Origin: Rhodospirillaceae bacterium
Lineage (GTDB): Bacteria > Pseudomonadota > Alphaproteobacteria > Rhodospirillales > Magnetospirillaceae
DNA: 32,268 nt
NCBI GenBank assembly: GCA_013349665.1
Contig: DUZF01000006.1
Coordinates: 1-32,268 of the forward strand
Reading direction: 5' to 3'
Program-made: the position numbers and the translations under genes
Part shown: piece after piece, positions 7,894 to 17,676 of the stretch
Numbering within the stretch: the first letter of the stretch is position 1
Layout of the letters: every line of letters starts with the position of its first letter
The notes under the pieces: model-generated
What the model saw: only the letters and a program-made list of their open reading frames with translations
Told to the model about the DNA's origin: nothing
Database searches by the model: none

Positions 7894-10800
7894 TCGCGCA
7901 GCCCCTGGAACTGGCGGCTGGCCACCACCAGGGTGGCGAGATCGAGATTGCCCGCGGTCTTCAGCTCGCCCAACAGCTGGTCGACCCGTTCGACGGTGCC
8001 GCGGCGGCGCTGGATCCAGGCGGCCAGGGCCTCCTCGGCGGCGCCGGCCTCGGCCTCGGCGGCCACCGAGGCGGTGAGCTCCGCCTGGCGGGCGTAAAGA
8101 TCGTCGATCATGGCGTCGATGGCCAGCTTCTGCCAGTGGCTGCCGCCCGGCAGGCCCTCGGCGGCGGCCCGCAGCCAGCCCATGCCGAAGCGGGCGGTGA
8201 CCAGGAAATACAGCCGTCCCACCAGATCCACCGGCCGCCCGACCCGCTGGGCGACGCGCGAGATATCGTTGGCGGCGGCCAGCACGATCAGGCTGGCCAC
8301 CCGCTCGGCCAGGTCCGAGGGGACGCCGGCGGCGCGGTATTCGTCGGCCCGGGCGGCCAGCGCCGCCTGGGTGGCCGGCGGCAGGACCTCGGCCAGCTGG
8401 CTGCGCAGCATGGCGATTCCAGGTTCCAGCTCGGTCCGCAGGCGGCCGATGTCCAGCGGGCGCGGCGCGTGCGACAGCACCCAGCCGATGCCGCGCTCCA
8501 CCAGGCGGTTGGATTCGATCAGCATGGAGGTCTGGACCGAGGCCGGCACCAGATTGTCCAGCGCCTCGATGGCCGACCACACCTCGCGCAGTTGGAAGCC
8601 GTCGCGGGCCACCAGATAGGCGCGCGCCACATCGGCCGGCGACGAGCCGGTGCGCTCGCAGACGCGGGCGACGAAACTGCCGCCGATGCGATTGATCATG
8701 CTGTTGGTGGCGCTGGTGGCGATGATTTCCCGCTTCAGCCGGTGGCGATCCATGCGGGCCCGCCAGGTCTGGCTGCCCAGCTGGGAGGGGAAATAGCGCA
8801 CCAGATCGTCGAGCAGCAGGGGGTCGTCCGGCAGGTCGGAGTCAAGCAGGACGTCGTACAGCCACAGCTTGCCATAGGCCAGCAACACGCTGATTTCCGG
8901 CCGCGTCAGCCCTAGATTGGCATGGGCGCGGCGGGCCAGCTCCTCGTCATTGGGCAGGAATTCGACGGCGCGGTCGAGGCGGCCGGCCTTCTCCAGCACC
9001 CGCATGAAACGTTCCTGCTGGTCGAGCAGTTGCGTCGCCTGCGCCTCGAACACCGAGATGGCCTGGCTCTGCAGGTAATTGTCGCGCAGCACCAGCTCGC
9101 CCACCTGGTCGGTCATGCTGGCCAGCAATTCATTTCTCTGCTTGACGGTGAGGTCGCCGTCGGCGACCGCCGCGTCCACCAGGATCTTGATATTGACCTC
9201 GTGGTCCGAACAGTCGACGCCCGCCGAATTGTCGATGGCATCGGTGTTGAGCCGCACCCCGGCCAGGGCCGCTTCGACGCGGCCCCGCTGGGTGAAGCCG
9301 AGATTGGCGCCCTCGCCGACGACTTTGCAGCGCAGGCTGCCGCCGTCGACGCGCAGCGCCTCATTGGCGCGGTCGCCGACCTCGGTATTGCTTTCCGAGG
9401 ACGCCTTGACATAGGTGCCGATGCCGCCGAACCACAGCAGGTCGACCGGCTGCGTCAGCAGCGCGCGCATCAGCTCGACCGGCGTCAGGGAATCAGTTTC
9501 TATATCGAAACGTTCTCGGATTTCCGGGTTGAGATGCAGAATCTTGGCATCGCGGGGGAAAATCCCGCCGCCCGGCGACAGCACGGTGGCATCGAAATCC
9601 GCCCAGCTCGACCGGGCCAGGCCGAACAGGCGCTGGCGTTCGGCGAAGCAGCGCACGGGATCGGGGTCGGGGTCGATGAAGATATGCCGGTGGTCGAAGG
9701 CCGCCAGCAGGCGGATATGGGGCGAGCGCAACATGCCGTTACCGAACACGTCGCCCGACATGTCGCCGACGCCGATGACGGTGAAGTCCTCGGACTGGAT
9801 ATCGCGGCCGATCTCGCGGAAATGTCGTTTGACCGATTCCCAGGCGCCCTTGGCGGTGATCCCCATGACCTTGTGGTCGTAGCCCTGGCTGCCGCCCGAG
9901 GCGAAGCCGTCGCCGACCCAGAAACCGTATTCGGCGGAAACCCCGTTGGCGATGTCCGAGAAGGTGGCGGTGCCCTTGTCGGCGGCGACCACCAGATAGG
10001 GGTCGTCGCCGTCGCGGCGCGTCACCTCGGGCGGCGGCACCACCTGTCCCCCCGACAGATTGTCGGTGATGTCCAGCAGGCCGCGCATCAGCGTCCGGTA
10101 GCAGGCGATGCCCTCCTCCAGGAAGGCCTCGCGTCCGCCGGTCTTGGGCGGCCGCTTGACGACGAAGCCGCCCTTCGAGCCGACCGGCACGATCACCGCG
10201 TTCTTGACCATCTGCGCCTTCATCAGGCCGAGGATCTCGGTGCGGAAGTCTTCCGGCCGGTCGGACCAGCGGATACCGCCGCGCGACACCTTGCCGCCGC
10301 GCAGATGGATGCCTTCCATGCGCGGGCTGTAGACGAAGATCTCGACCATCGGGCGGGGCAGCGGCAGGCCGAGGACGCGGCGCGAATCGAGTTTCAACGA
10401 CAGATAACTTTTCGGCGCCCCGCCGGGTCCCGACTGGAAATAGTTGGTGCGCAGCGTGCAGTCGACGAGATTGAGGAAACGCCTGAGGATGCGGTCCTCG
10501 TCGGCGCTGACCACGGCTTCCAGGGCCTTGTCGAGGGCCGCCGCCACCTCCGCCCCCTCGCCGGCGCCGGCCGGGTCGAAACGGCTTTCGAACAGGCGCA
10601 CCAGCAGCAGGGCGACAGCCGGATTGCCGGCGACGCAGCGTTCCACATAACTCTGGCTGAAGGTCGAGCCGGCCTGGCGCAGATATTTGGAATAGGCGCG
10701 CAAGACCATGACCTGGCGCCAGGACAGACCGCCATTGATCACCAGGCGGTTGAAGCCGTCGTCTTCGGCATCGCCCTGCCACAGCGCCCGGAAGGCGCTT

Positions 10801-12677
10801 TCGAAGGCGTCGCGCACCGTTTCCACGGGGATGGCGGTACCTTCGACCCCCGACATGGTGAAATCATGAATCCACAGCTTGGCGCCGTCGTCCCGCGACA
10901 ATTCATAGGGATTCTCGGAGATCACCCGGAAGCCCTTATGTTCGAACAAGGGCAGCACATCCGACAACGCCACCGGCTGGTCATCGCGGTAGACCTTGAA
11001 CCGCACTTCGCTTTCGGCGGCCTCGAGCGGGCGGTAGAGATGCAGGCCGAGGCCGTCGGTGGCCGATTCGATGCGCTCGATGTCGAACAGGGCCGCCCGC
11101 GGCGACGCCTGCTCGCGGTAGGCGACCGGGAAGCCGCGTCCCCAGCGGCGGTACAGCGCCAGCCCGCGATCCTCGCCATGGGTTTCCACCAGCGCTTCCT
11201 GCAGGCGGTCGTTCCATGACCGCGCGGCATCCGCCACCCTGGCCTCCAGGGCCGCCGCGTCGACCTCGGGGATGGATTTGGGATCGGTACGCACCAGGCA
11301 ATGCAGGCGGGCCAGCGGGCTGTCGCCGAGCTGGGTGTAGGAGGCGGTGACGCGGCCCTGGCAGGCGTCCTCCAGGATGTCCTGGATGGTCTGGCGCAGC
11401 CGGGTGTCGTAGCGGTCGCGCGGCACGAAGATCAGGGCCGAGAAAAAGCGCTTGAATTCGTCCTGGCGCAGGAACAGGGCGACGCGCTGGCGTTCCTGCA
11501 GGCGCAGGATGCCCAGGCTGGTCTCGAACAGGGCGTCTTTGCCGGTCTGCATCAGCTCGTCGCGGGGGAAGTTCTCGAGGATCGCCAGCAGCGCCTTGCC
11601 GTCATGGCTCTTGGGGCCGAAGCCGGCGCGTTCGAGGATCTGCTGAACCTTGCGGCGCAGCAGCGGAATGGCCAGCGGCGCCAGGGTATAGGCCGAATGG
11701 GTGAACAGGCCGATCACCGCATGCATGCCGATCACCGTGCCGTCCGGGCCGAAGCGCTTGATGCCGACGATGTCCAGCGGTGTTCCGCGATGCACTCTCG
11801 CCAGACGGTCGGCCTTGGCCAGCATCAGCAGATAGGGGCGGGCCAGGAAGACCTGGATTTCCGGCGGCATCATGCCGTCATGATCGTCGAACAGGGTGAA
11901 GCCGGGGGCCTTCATCAGCCCCAGACGGCCATCCGGCTCGACGGCGATGCCGTCCTTCAGGTCAAAACAGCAATAGCCCAGCAAAGTGAAGTTGTCGTCG
12001 CCGATCCATTTGAGGAATTCCTTCGATTCCGTCAGTTCGGCCGGGTCGGCGACGGTGGCCTGGGCCGCCAGCTGGACGCCGATGGCCTCCACCTGTGCCT
12101 TCACCGCCGGCCAGTCGTCGACCGCCAGGCGCACATCGGCCAGCACCAGGGCCAGCTCGGCGGCCAGGGCCTCGGCTTCGGCCTCGCCGGAGCGGCGGTC
12201 GATCTCGATATGCATGAAACTTTCCAAGGGTCCGTCGCCGCCGACATCCAGCAGTTTGCCGTTGGCGTCGCGGGCCACCGCCAGCACCGGATGCACCAGC
12301 AGATGGACGGCGATGTCGCGGCGCTGCAGGGCGACGGTCATGGAATCGACCAGGAACGGCATGTCGTCGTTGACCACCTCGACGACGCTGTGCGGACAGT
12401 CCCAGCCATGCTCGCCGGCGCGCGGCTGATAAACGCGGACCTTGGGTGCGCCAGGGCCGCCGCCGGGGGCGCGGGCGCGGGCGAAGGCGAACAGGGCCAT
12501 GGCCGCCCCGTAAAGCGTTTCGGCATCGGAATGAGCCATGTCGTCGGGCGCCACATTGGCGTAATAGGCCTTGAGGAAGCGCTCGGCCGCCGCCGACTGG
12601 CCATTCAGGCGCCGCCGGGCCAGCTCCAGCACCTTGTCCACCAGGCTGTCCTTCAGATGGTCGATGCGCTTTGCCAT
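7890..12677 (-). CDS. gdhB: NAD-specific glutamate dehydrogenase, large (~180 kDa) type
   Basis: 1595-aa ORF with large-GDH signatures: GGIRWSDRPEDFRTEILGLMKAQMVKNAVIVPVGSKGGFVVK, GDMSGDVFGNGMLRSPHIRLLAAFDHRHIFIDPDPDP, WFGGIGTYVKASSE. Confidence 0.95.
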   Translation of the reverse strand: MAKRIDHLKDSLVDKVLELARRRLNGQSAAAERFLKAYYANVAPDDMAHSDAETLYGAAMALFAFARARAPGGGPGAPKVRVYQPRAGEHGWDCPHSVVEVVNDDMPFLVDSMTVALQRRDIAVHLLVHPVLAVARDANGKLLDVGGDGPLESFMHIEIDRRSGEAEAEALAAELALVLADVRLAVDDWPAVKAQVEAIGVQLAAQATVADPAELTESKEFLKWIGDDNFTLLGYCCFDLKDGIAVEPDGRLGLMKAPGFTLFDDHDGMMPPEIQVFLARPYLLMLAKADRLARVHRGTPLDIVGIKRFGPDGTVIGMHAVIGLFTHSAYTLAPLAIPLLRRKVQQILERAGFGPKSHDGKALLAILENFPRDELMQTGKDALFETSLGILRLQERQRVALFLRQDEFKRFFSALIFVPRDRYDTRLRQTIQDILEDACQGRVTASYTQLGDSPLARLHCLVRTDPKSIPEVDAAALEARVADAARSWNDRLQEALVETHGEDRGLALYRRWGRGFPVAYREQASPRAALFDIERIESATDGLGLHLYRPLEAAESEVRFKVYRDDQPVALSDVLPLFEHKGFRVISENPYELSRDDGAKLWIHDFTMSGVEGTAIPVETVRDAFESAFRALWQGDAEDDGFNRLVINGGLSWRQVMVLRAYSKYLRQAGSTFSQSYVERCVAGNPAVALLLVRLFESRFDPAGAGEGAEVAAALDKALEAVVSADEDRILRRFLNLVDCTLRTNYFQSGPGGAPKSYLSLKLDSRRVLGLPLPRPMVEIFVYSPRMEGIHLRGGKVSRGGIRWSDRPEDFRTEILGLMKAQMVKNAVIVPVGSKGGFVVKRPPKTGGREAFLEEGIACYRTLMRGLLDITDNLSGGQVVPPPEVTRRDGDDPYLVVAADKGTATFSDIANGVSAEYGFWVGDGFASGGSQGYDHKVMGITAKGAWESVKRHFREIGRDIQSEDFTVIGVGDMSGDVFGNGMLRSPHIRLLAAFDHRHIFIDPDPDPVRCFAERQRLFGLARSSWADFDATVLSPGGGIFPRDAKILHLNPEIRERFDIETDSLTPVELMRALLTQPVDLLWFGGIGTYVKASSESNTEVGDRANEALRVDGGSLRCKVVGEGANLGFTQRGRVEAALAGVRLNTDAIDNSAGVDCSDHEVNIKILVDAAVADGDLTVKQRNELLASMTDQVGELVLRDNYLQSQAISVFEAQATQLLDQQERFMRVLEKAGRLDRAVEFLPNDEELARRAHANLGLTRPEISVLLAYGKLWLYDVLLDSDLPDDPLLLDDLVRYFPSQLGSQTWRARMDRHRLKREIIATSATNSMINRIGGSFVARVCERTGSSPADVARAYLVARDGFQLREVWSAIEALDNLVPASVQTSMLIESNRLVERGIGWVLSHAPRPLDIGRLRTELEPGIAMLRSQLAEVLPPATQAALAARADEYRAAGVPSDLAERVASLIVLAAANDISRVAQRVGRPVDLVGRLYFLVTARFGMGWLRAAAEGLPGGSHWQKLAIDAMIDDLYARQAELTASVAAEAEAGAAEEALAAWIQRRRGTVERVDQLLGELKTAGNLDLATLVVASRQFQGLRE

Positions 12678-12832
12678 GGCTGCGGTTCCCCCCGTTGGCG
12701 ATAGTCATTTCTCTTAAGCGTAGCGAGCCTTCGGAGATTTACAAGGCGGGGCATAATAATATTCTCTGATAATTCCCTCCGGCGGGGAATTGATCTAAGT
12801 TTGACTGAGCGACCATTCTCGGGGGAAACGAC

Positions 12833-13189
12833 ATGGCCGAGTCATCGCAAACAAACCCTCTCGAAGAGCTGCTGGACCGGCTGCCGTCCGGTTTTTTCGA
12901 CGGCTTGAACGCCGAGCAGCGGGCCCAGCTGTGGGAGGCCGGCCATGCGGTGACCTGGAAGCGCCATCCGGTCAACATCCGCGTCAACCTGCCCTGGCTG
13001 CCGCGGCGGCTGTTCGTCACCGTGGTCGCCGGCAGCGAGCGGCGCGCCGGCGACCGCCTGGCCATCGAAGGCCGCCTGCATCGCCTGCTGCGCCCCGGCA
13101 ATGTCCTCTTCTTCGTCGGCGTATCGACGCTGTTCCTGCTGCTGGCGATGGGGGCGCTGGTGCTGCTGCGGCCGCTTGTCGAGTTTTAG
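12833..13189 (+). CDS. Small protein with a C-terminal transmembrane helix (hypothetical)
   Basis: 118 aa; C-terminal VLFFVGVSTLFLLLAMGALVLLRPL hydrophobic stretch. Confidence 0.7.
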   Translation: MAESSQTNPLEELLDRLPSGFFDGLNAEQRAQLWEAGHAVTWKRHPVNIRVNLPWLPRRLFVTVVAGSERRAGDRLAIEGRLHRLLRPGNVLFFVGVSTLFLLLAMGALVLLRPLVEF

Positions 13190-13190
13190 T

Positions 13191-13700
13191 TTACTTCAGC
13201 ACCAGGGTCTTGATGACCACCTCGGCGATCTTGGCGCCGCTGATCCGCTCGGCGGTTTCCTTGACCACCGCCTTGGCGACCTCGATGCCGCGCTTGGAAT
13301 CCTTGAAGGCCTCCCAGTTGTAGCGCTTCAATTCCTCGCTGAGGGCGGCGATGATCTGTTTCTTCTTGGAACGGGCCAGGGCCAGCTGTTCTTCATCGTC
13401 CGGCTGCAGCCAGGCTTCGATGTCCAGGGAGCGCAGGATGCCGGTGTCGTTTTCCTCGATCACCAGGCGTATTTTCGACAAGGCCAGATAGGCTCCCGGC
13501 ACCTTGGCGATGATCTCATTCTTGCCGTGCGGTTCCTCGCCCTTCTTGCCCTTTGCCGGCTTGGCCTCATGGCCGCCTTCCTTGCCGCCTTCCTTGTGCG
13601 CTTCGCCTTCCTTATGCCCTTCGCCCCCTTCGGAAGCCGCCGCCGGATGGCCGAGGCCAAGGGCCGCGCCGATAATCGCCAGGATCAGCCATTTGTTCAT
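13191..13700 (-). CDS. Exported His/Lys/Glu-rich protein with FliL-like C-terminal region
   Basis: Start at 13700 (MNKWLILAIIGAALGLGHPAAASEGGEGHKEGEAHKEGG...); C-terminal KIRLVIEENDTGILRSLDIEAWLQPDDEEQLALARSKKKQIIAALSEELKRYNWEAFKDSKRG. Confidence 0.6.
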   Translation of the reverse strand: MNKWLILAIIGAALGLGHPAAASEGGEGHKEGEAHKEGGKEGGHEAKPAKGKKGEEPHGKNEIIAKVPGAYLALSKIRLVIEENDTGILRSLDIEAWLQPDDEEQLALARSKKKQIIAALSEELKRYNWEAFKDSKRGIEVAKAVVKETAERISGAKIAEVVIKTLVLK

Positions 13701-13755
13701 TTTGCCCTGCTTTCCTTGTGCCCCCCGGGGACGAAAGTAATCAAAACCGCCTCTG

Positions 13756-14259
13756 TTGTCCGCAGGAAAAGAAGGGGATATGGTGATAAACGGTTCACCT
13801 GAAATGGATGCCCTGTCGATGGCGACCAAGTCGCTTTCCCTGCTGCCGGCGGTTGTCCTGGCGGCGGCCCTGTGCCTTGCCTCGCCGGCCCTGCAGGCCC
13901 GCGACATCAATCTGGGCGGCCATCAGGAGATGCCGGAACAGAAGGAAAAGCCCCGCTACATCGTTACCCTGCCGACCATTGAACTGTCGCTGGCCCGCGA
14001 GGACGGCGGCTGGAACCACATCCGCATCGACGCCTGGCTGACCACCCGTGACGATGCCACCACCGAGGACCTGGACAAAATGCGCTCCACCATCGTCCGC
14101 CTCACCCAGGACGCCCTGCCCGAGCGCGACTTCCAGGAGTACAAGGCGCCGCGGCAAGGTTTCCGGCTGGTCAAGCAGATCATACGCCAGGCCGCCGACA
14201 AGAGCCTCGGCCATCCTTGGAAGGGCGATGTAATGATCAAGAACATGCTGGCCTATTAG
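13756..14259 (+). CDS. Exported FliL-like protein (divergent paralog of the upstream gene)
   Basis: Signal peptide (LSLLPAVVLAAALCLASPALQA) then IELSLAREDGGWNHIRIDAWLTTRDDATTEDLDKMRSTIVRLTQDALPERDFQEYKAPRQGFRLVKQ; an internal Met (13804 or 13822) may be the true start. Confidence 0.6.
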   Translation: MSAGKEGDMVINGSPEMDALSMATKSLSLLPAVVLAAALCLASPALQARDINLGGHQEMPEQKEKPRYIVTLPTIELSLAREDGGWNHIRIDAWLTTRDDATTEDLDKMRSTIVRLTQDALPERDFQEYKAPRQGFRLVKQIIRQAADKSLGHPWKGDVMIKNMLAY

Positions 14260-14285
14260 CCGCGTAATCTTTAAAACCGACGCCC

Positions 14286-15227
14286 ATGACCCAGATAAAC
14301 CCGCTCCGTATCGGAACCCGCGGCAGCCCCCTGGCGCTGGCGCAGGCCCATGAGGTGGCCAACCGGCTGCGCGCCGGTCACCCGGCTCTCGCCGACGATG
14401 CCGCCATCGCCATCGTCGTCATCAAGACCACCGGCGACGCCATCCTCGACCGCACCCTCGCCGAAGTCGGCGGCAAGGGCCTGTTCACCAAGGAAATCGA
14501 CGACGCCCAACTGGCCGGAGAGATCGATATCGCCGTCCATTCGATGAAGGACGTGCCGACAGTCCTTCCCGACGGCCTGGTGCTGCCGGCGATCCTCGAG
14601 CGTGAAGATTGCCGCGACGCCTTCATTTGCCGCAAGGCCCGGCGCCTGGCCGATTTGCCGGCCGGCTCGGTGATCGGCACCGCCAGCCTGCGGCGCGGCG
14701 CACAGATCCTGCATCGTCGGCCTGACCTGGTGGTGAAGCCGCTGCGCGGCAATGTGCAGACCCGGTTGCGCAAGCTCGACGAAGGCGAGGTCGACGCCAC
14801 CTTGCTGGCCATGGCCGGGCTCAACCGCCTGGGCCTGGCGCAGCATGCCGCGGCGGCGCTGTCCACCGAGGAGATGCTGCCGGCGGTGGCACAGGGGGCG
14901 ATCGGCGTCACCTGCCGGGCCGGCGACCAACGCGCCCTGGCCCTGCTGGCCACCCTCGACCATGCGGTGTCGCATATCCGGGTCGTCGCCGAGCGGGCCT
15001 TCCTGGCGGTGCTCGACGGGTCTTGCCGTACCCCCATCGCCGGTCTGGCCGAACTCGACGGCGACCGCCTGTCGTTCCGTGGTCTGGTCATCCGTCCGGA
15101 CGGCGGGATGGCCCATGACATCGCCCTGGCCGGCCGGCCCGACCAGGCGGCGGAGCTCGGGCGGCGTGCCGGCGAGGACCTGCTGGGCCGCCTGGAGCCG
15201 GGGTTCTTCGACTTCCGGGGCCAATGA
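14286..15227 (+). CDS. hemC: Hydroxymethylbilane synthase (porphobilinogen deaminase)
   Basis: IGTRGSPLALAQAHEV, EIDIAVHSMKDVPT, GTASLRRGAQ, LRGNVQTRLRKLDEGEVDATLLAMAGLNRLG, ERAFLAVLDGSCRTPIAGLA. Confidence 0.97.
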   Translation: MTQINPLRIGTRGSPLALAQAHEVANRLRAGHPALADDAAIAIVVIKTTGDAILDRTLAEVGGKGLFTKEIDDAQLAGEIDIAVHSMKDVPTVLPDGLVLPAILEREDCRDAFICRKARRLADLPAGSVIGTASLRRGAQILHRRPDLVVKPLRGNVQTRLRKLDEGEVDATLLAMAGLNRLGLAQHAAAALSTEEMLPAVAQGAIGVTCRAGDQRALALLATLDHAVSHIRVVAERAFLAVLDGSCRTPIAGLAELDGDRLSFRGLVIRPDGGMAHDIALAGRPDQAAELGRRAGEDLLGRLEPGFFDFRGQ

Positions 15228-15958
15228 GCGCCACCGCCCTGGTCACCCGCCCTCGCGAGGATGCCGAGGGCATCGCCGCGGCGCTGGAAAGCCAGGGCTT
15301 CGAGGTTGCCGTCGAGCCGCTGCTCAACATCGTCATCCGGCAGGATCCGGCGCTGTCGCTGGACGGCGTGCAGGCGATCCTGGCCACCAGCGCCAATGGC
15401 GTGCGGGCCCTGGCCGCCAATCTGGGCGAGCGCCGCCTGCCGCTCTACGCGGTCGGCGAGGCTACCGCCAGGACCGCCCGCGAGCACGGTTTCGCCGAGG
15501 TGGACAGCGCCGGCGGCGACGTCGCCTCCCTGGCCGCCCTGGTCACCCGCCGCTGTCGGCCGCAGGCCGGCACCCTGCTGCATGCCGCCGGCAGCAAACT
15601 GGCCGGCGATCTTGCCGGTCAACTGGCCGGGCGGGGTTTCACGGTGCGGCGCGCCGTGCTCTACGAGGCCGAGACCGCGTCGACCCTCAGCGACGCGCTG
15701 TGCCGCCGGCTGGCCGGCGAGGGCCTTGACCTCGCGCTGTTTTTTTCTCCCCGCACGGCCGCCACCTTTGTTACCCTGACGCTTGCCGCCAATCTCGGCG
15801 CGGCCTGCCGGCGGATCATTGCCTACGGCCTCAGCGCCGCCGTTGGCGGGGCGCTCGCCGGCCTGCCGTGGCAGGCGGTGCGGACGGCGGACCGACCCGA
15901 CCAGGCGGCATTGCTGGAGGCCATCGGGCGGGATTTCTCCGGGGGGAACCGACTTTGA
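15224..15958 (+). CDS. hemD: Uroporphyrinogen-III synthase
   Basis: LVTRPREDAEGIAAALESQGFEVAVEPLL; ATGA overlap with hemC; divergent C-terminus as expected for HemD. Confidence 0.92.
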   Translation: MSATALVTRPREDAEGIAAALESQGFEVAVEPLLNIVIRQDPALSLDGVQAILATSANGVRALAANLGERRLPLYAVGEATARTAREHGFAEVDSAGGDVASLAALVTRRCRPQAGTLLHAAGSKLAGDLAGQLAGRGFTVRRAVLYEAETASTLSDALCRRLAGEGLDLALFFSPRTAATFVTLTLAANLGAACRRIIAYGLSAAVGGALAGLPWQAVRTADRPDQAALLEAIGRDFSGGNRL

Positions 15959-17235
15959 GGATACGCGCCCTGTTCTTTGTGGCGTTGGTCGCCCTGCTGG
16001 TGGCCGCCGCCGTATGGCTGGCCGACCGCCCCGGCATGGTCGCGGTGGAATGGCTCGGCTGGCGGCTCGACACCAGCGTGCCGGTGTTGCTGCTGGGCCT
16101 GCTGCTGGTGGCAGGTCTGCTGCTGGCCGTGCTGCGCCTCATCGCCGGCGTCGCCGCGCTGCCCGGCCGCTGGGCGGCGAAACGCCGCGAAAACCGCCGC
16201 CGTCGCGGCTATATGGCGCTCAGCGATGGCTTGGCGGCGGCGGCCACCGGCGATGCCGGCCGGGCCCGCCATCTGGCCGGCCGGGCCGAGCGTCTCCTGA
16301 GCGATCCGGCGCTGACCAGCTATCTGTCGGCGCGGGCGGCCGAACTGGCCGGTGACGGCGACGGTGCCCGCGAACATTTCCGCGCCATGCTCGAACGGCC
16401 GGAAACGGCGGCGCTGGGGGTGCGCGGCTTGCTTGACGCGGCGCTCAAGGACAACGATCTGACCGCCGCCGTCGAGCTGGCCGAGCGGGCGCGGAGCATC
16501 AATCCGGACGACGGCTGGCTGGTCGAGACGCTGTTTTCCCTGCTGGTCAGGCTGGGCCAATGGCAGCGGGCGGAGGACCTTCTCGGCGATGCCGAGCGGC
16601 GCCGGGCGATGGCCCCCGATGCCCTGCTGCGGCGGCGCGCCCTGCTGCTTAATGAACGGGCCGCGGAGGCCGAGGCCGCCGGCGACCAGCGCGGCGCCCT
16701 GGCGGCGGCCGCCAAGGCCTTCGCCGCCGATCCGACGGTCGCCGCCGCCGCCATCCGCCTGGCCGCGCTCTATGCCGCCGATGGCCGCCGCCGCAAGGCG
16801 GTGACGGTCCTGGAGAAAGCCTGGCGGGCCGCACCGGTGCCGGAATTGGCGCGGGCCTGCGCCGACTTGCCGCCGGTGGAGGACGCGGTGCAGCGATTGC
16901 GCCGGGTCGAGCGGCTGGTGGCCAGCCATGCCGAGGGGCCGCCGGCCCATCTGGCGATTGCCGAAGCGGCGCTGGAGGCCAAGGTATGGGGGGTCGCCCG
17001 CAAACATCTGCTGGCCGCCCAGCAACTGCGGCCGGCTGCCGCCACCTATCGCCTGCTGGCCCGCCTCGAACAGGGCGAATACGGTGACGAACCGGCTGCC
17101 GCCGCCTGGCTGGCCAAGGCCGCCACGGCGCCTGTCGAGGCCGGCTGGAACTGCGGCGCCTGCGACGCCCGGCCGGGCGGCTGGTCATTGGTTTGCCCGG
17201 CTTGCGGCGGTGTCGACAGCCTGTCCTGGAGTTAG
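15955..17235 (+). CDS. HemY-like TPR membrane protein with C-terminal C-x2-C/C-x2-C zinc-ribbon-like tail
   Basis: TTG start at 15955 overlapping hemD stop; N-terminal double hydrophobic region, TPR-like helices, C-terminal NCGACDARPGGWSLVCPACGGVDSLSW; hemCD-hemY synteny. Confidence 0.82.
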   Translation: MRIRALFFVALVALLVAAAVWLADRPGMVAVEWLGWRLDTSVPVLLLGLLLVAGLLLAVLRLIAGVAALPGRWAAKRRENRRRRGYMALSDGLAAAATGDAGRARHLAGRAERLLSDPALTSYLSARAAELAGDGDGAREHFRAMLERPETAALGVRGLLDAALKDNDLTAAVELAERARSINPDDGWLVETLFSLLVRLGQWQRAEDLLGDAERRRAMAPDALLRRRALLLNERAAEAEAAGDQRGALAAAAKAFAADPTVAAAAIRLAALYAADGRRRKAVTVLEKAWRAAPVPELARACADLPPVEDAVQRLRRVERLVASHAEGPPAHLAIAEAALEAKVWGVARKHLLAAQQLRPAAATYRLLARLEQGEYGDEPAAAAWLAKAATAPVEAGWNCGACDARPGGWSLVCPACGGVDSLSWS

Positions 17236-17303
17236 GGTGCGTCCTTCGGGAGACTTGCGCCGGCCTGGGAACCGCGCTAGTTTCCCCGCCTCGCGATCAA
17301 GCG

Positions 17304-17378
<75 letters not shown>

Positions 17379-17676
17379 CCCTTCCCCGCGGAAACCCTAG
17401 GGTTTCCGCCTCGCACCCGGAGAAATCCGAAACAGTGCGAGGAAGACTGCGAGGCCAGGCCCCGCATGGCAGGGGCGGCCAGTGGCCGCCCCACCCGCCG
17501 AAGGCGGGCAGGGAAGTCCACGAGACAAGCCCCCGAAGGGGGCAAACGTATCCTCCCGCTGAGCCGCCGAAGGCGGCCGGACTGCCGACCGTCTTCGCCG
17601 GTCGACAGAGACAGTACGTTTAGAATAGAAGGAAACTCACCAGTATATAGGAATATCAATGGGTTGCAGGATAGCA

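Noticed and set aside
8922-11219. 765-aa plus-strand ORF (also 11301-12704 and 8136-8915)
   Set aside because: Shadow ORFs opposite the well-supported NAD-glutamate dehydrogenase.
15823-17025. 400-aa minus-strand ORF
   Set aside because: Antisense to hemD/hemY-like coding sequence.
15955-17235. Zinc-ribbon tail of the HemY-like protein as a novel fusion
   Set aside because: Similar C-terminal CxxC pairs are, to my knowledge, common in alphaproteobacterial HemY/LapB-like TPR proteins, so not unusual.
17472-17577. Possible CRISPR array
   Set aside because: The hairpins are not identical direct repeats and have no regular unique spacers; no cas genes in the window.
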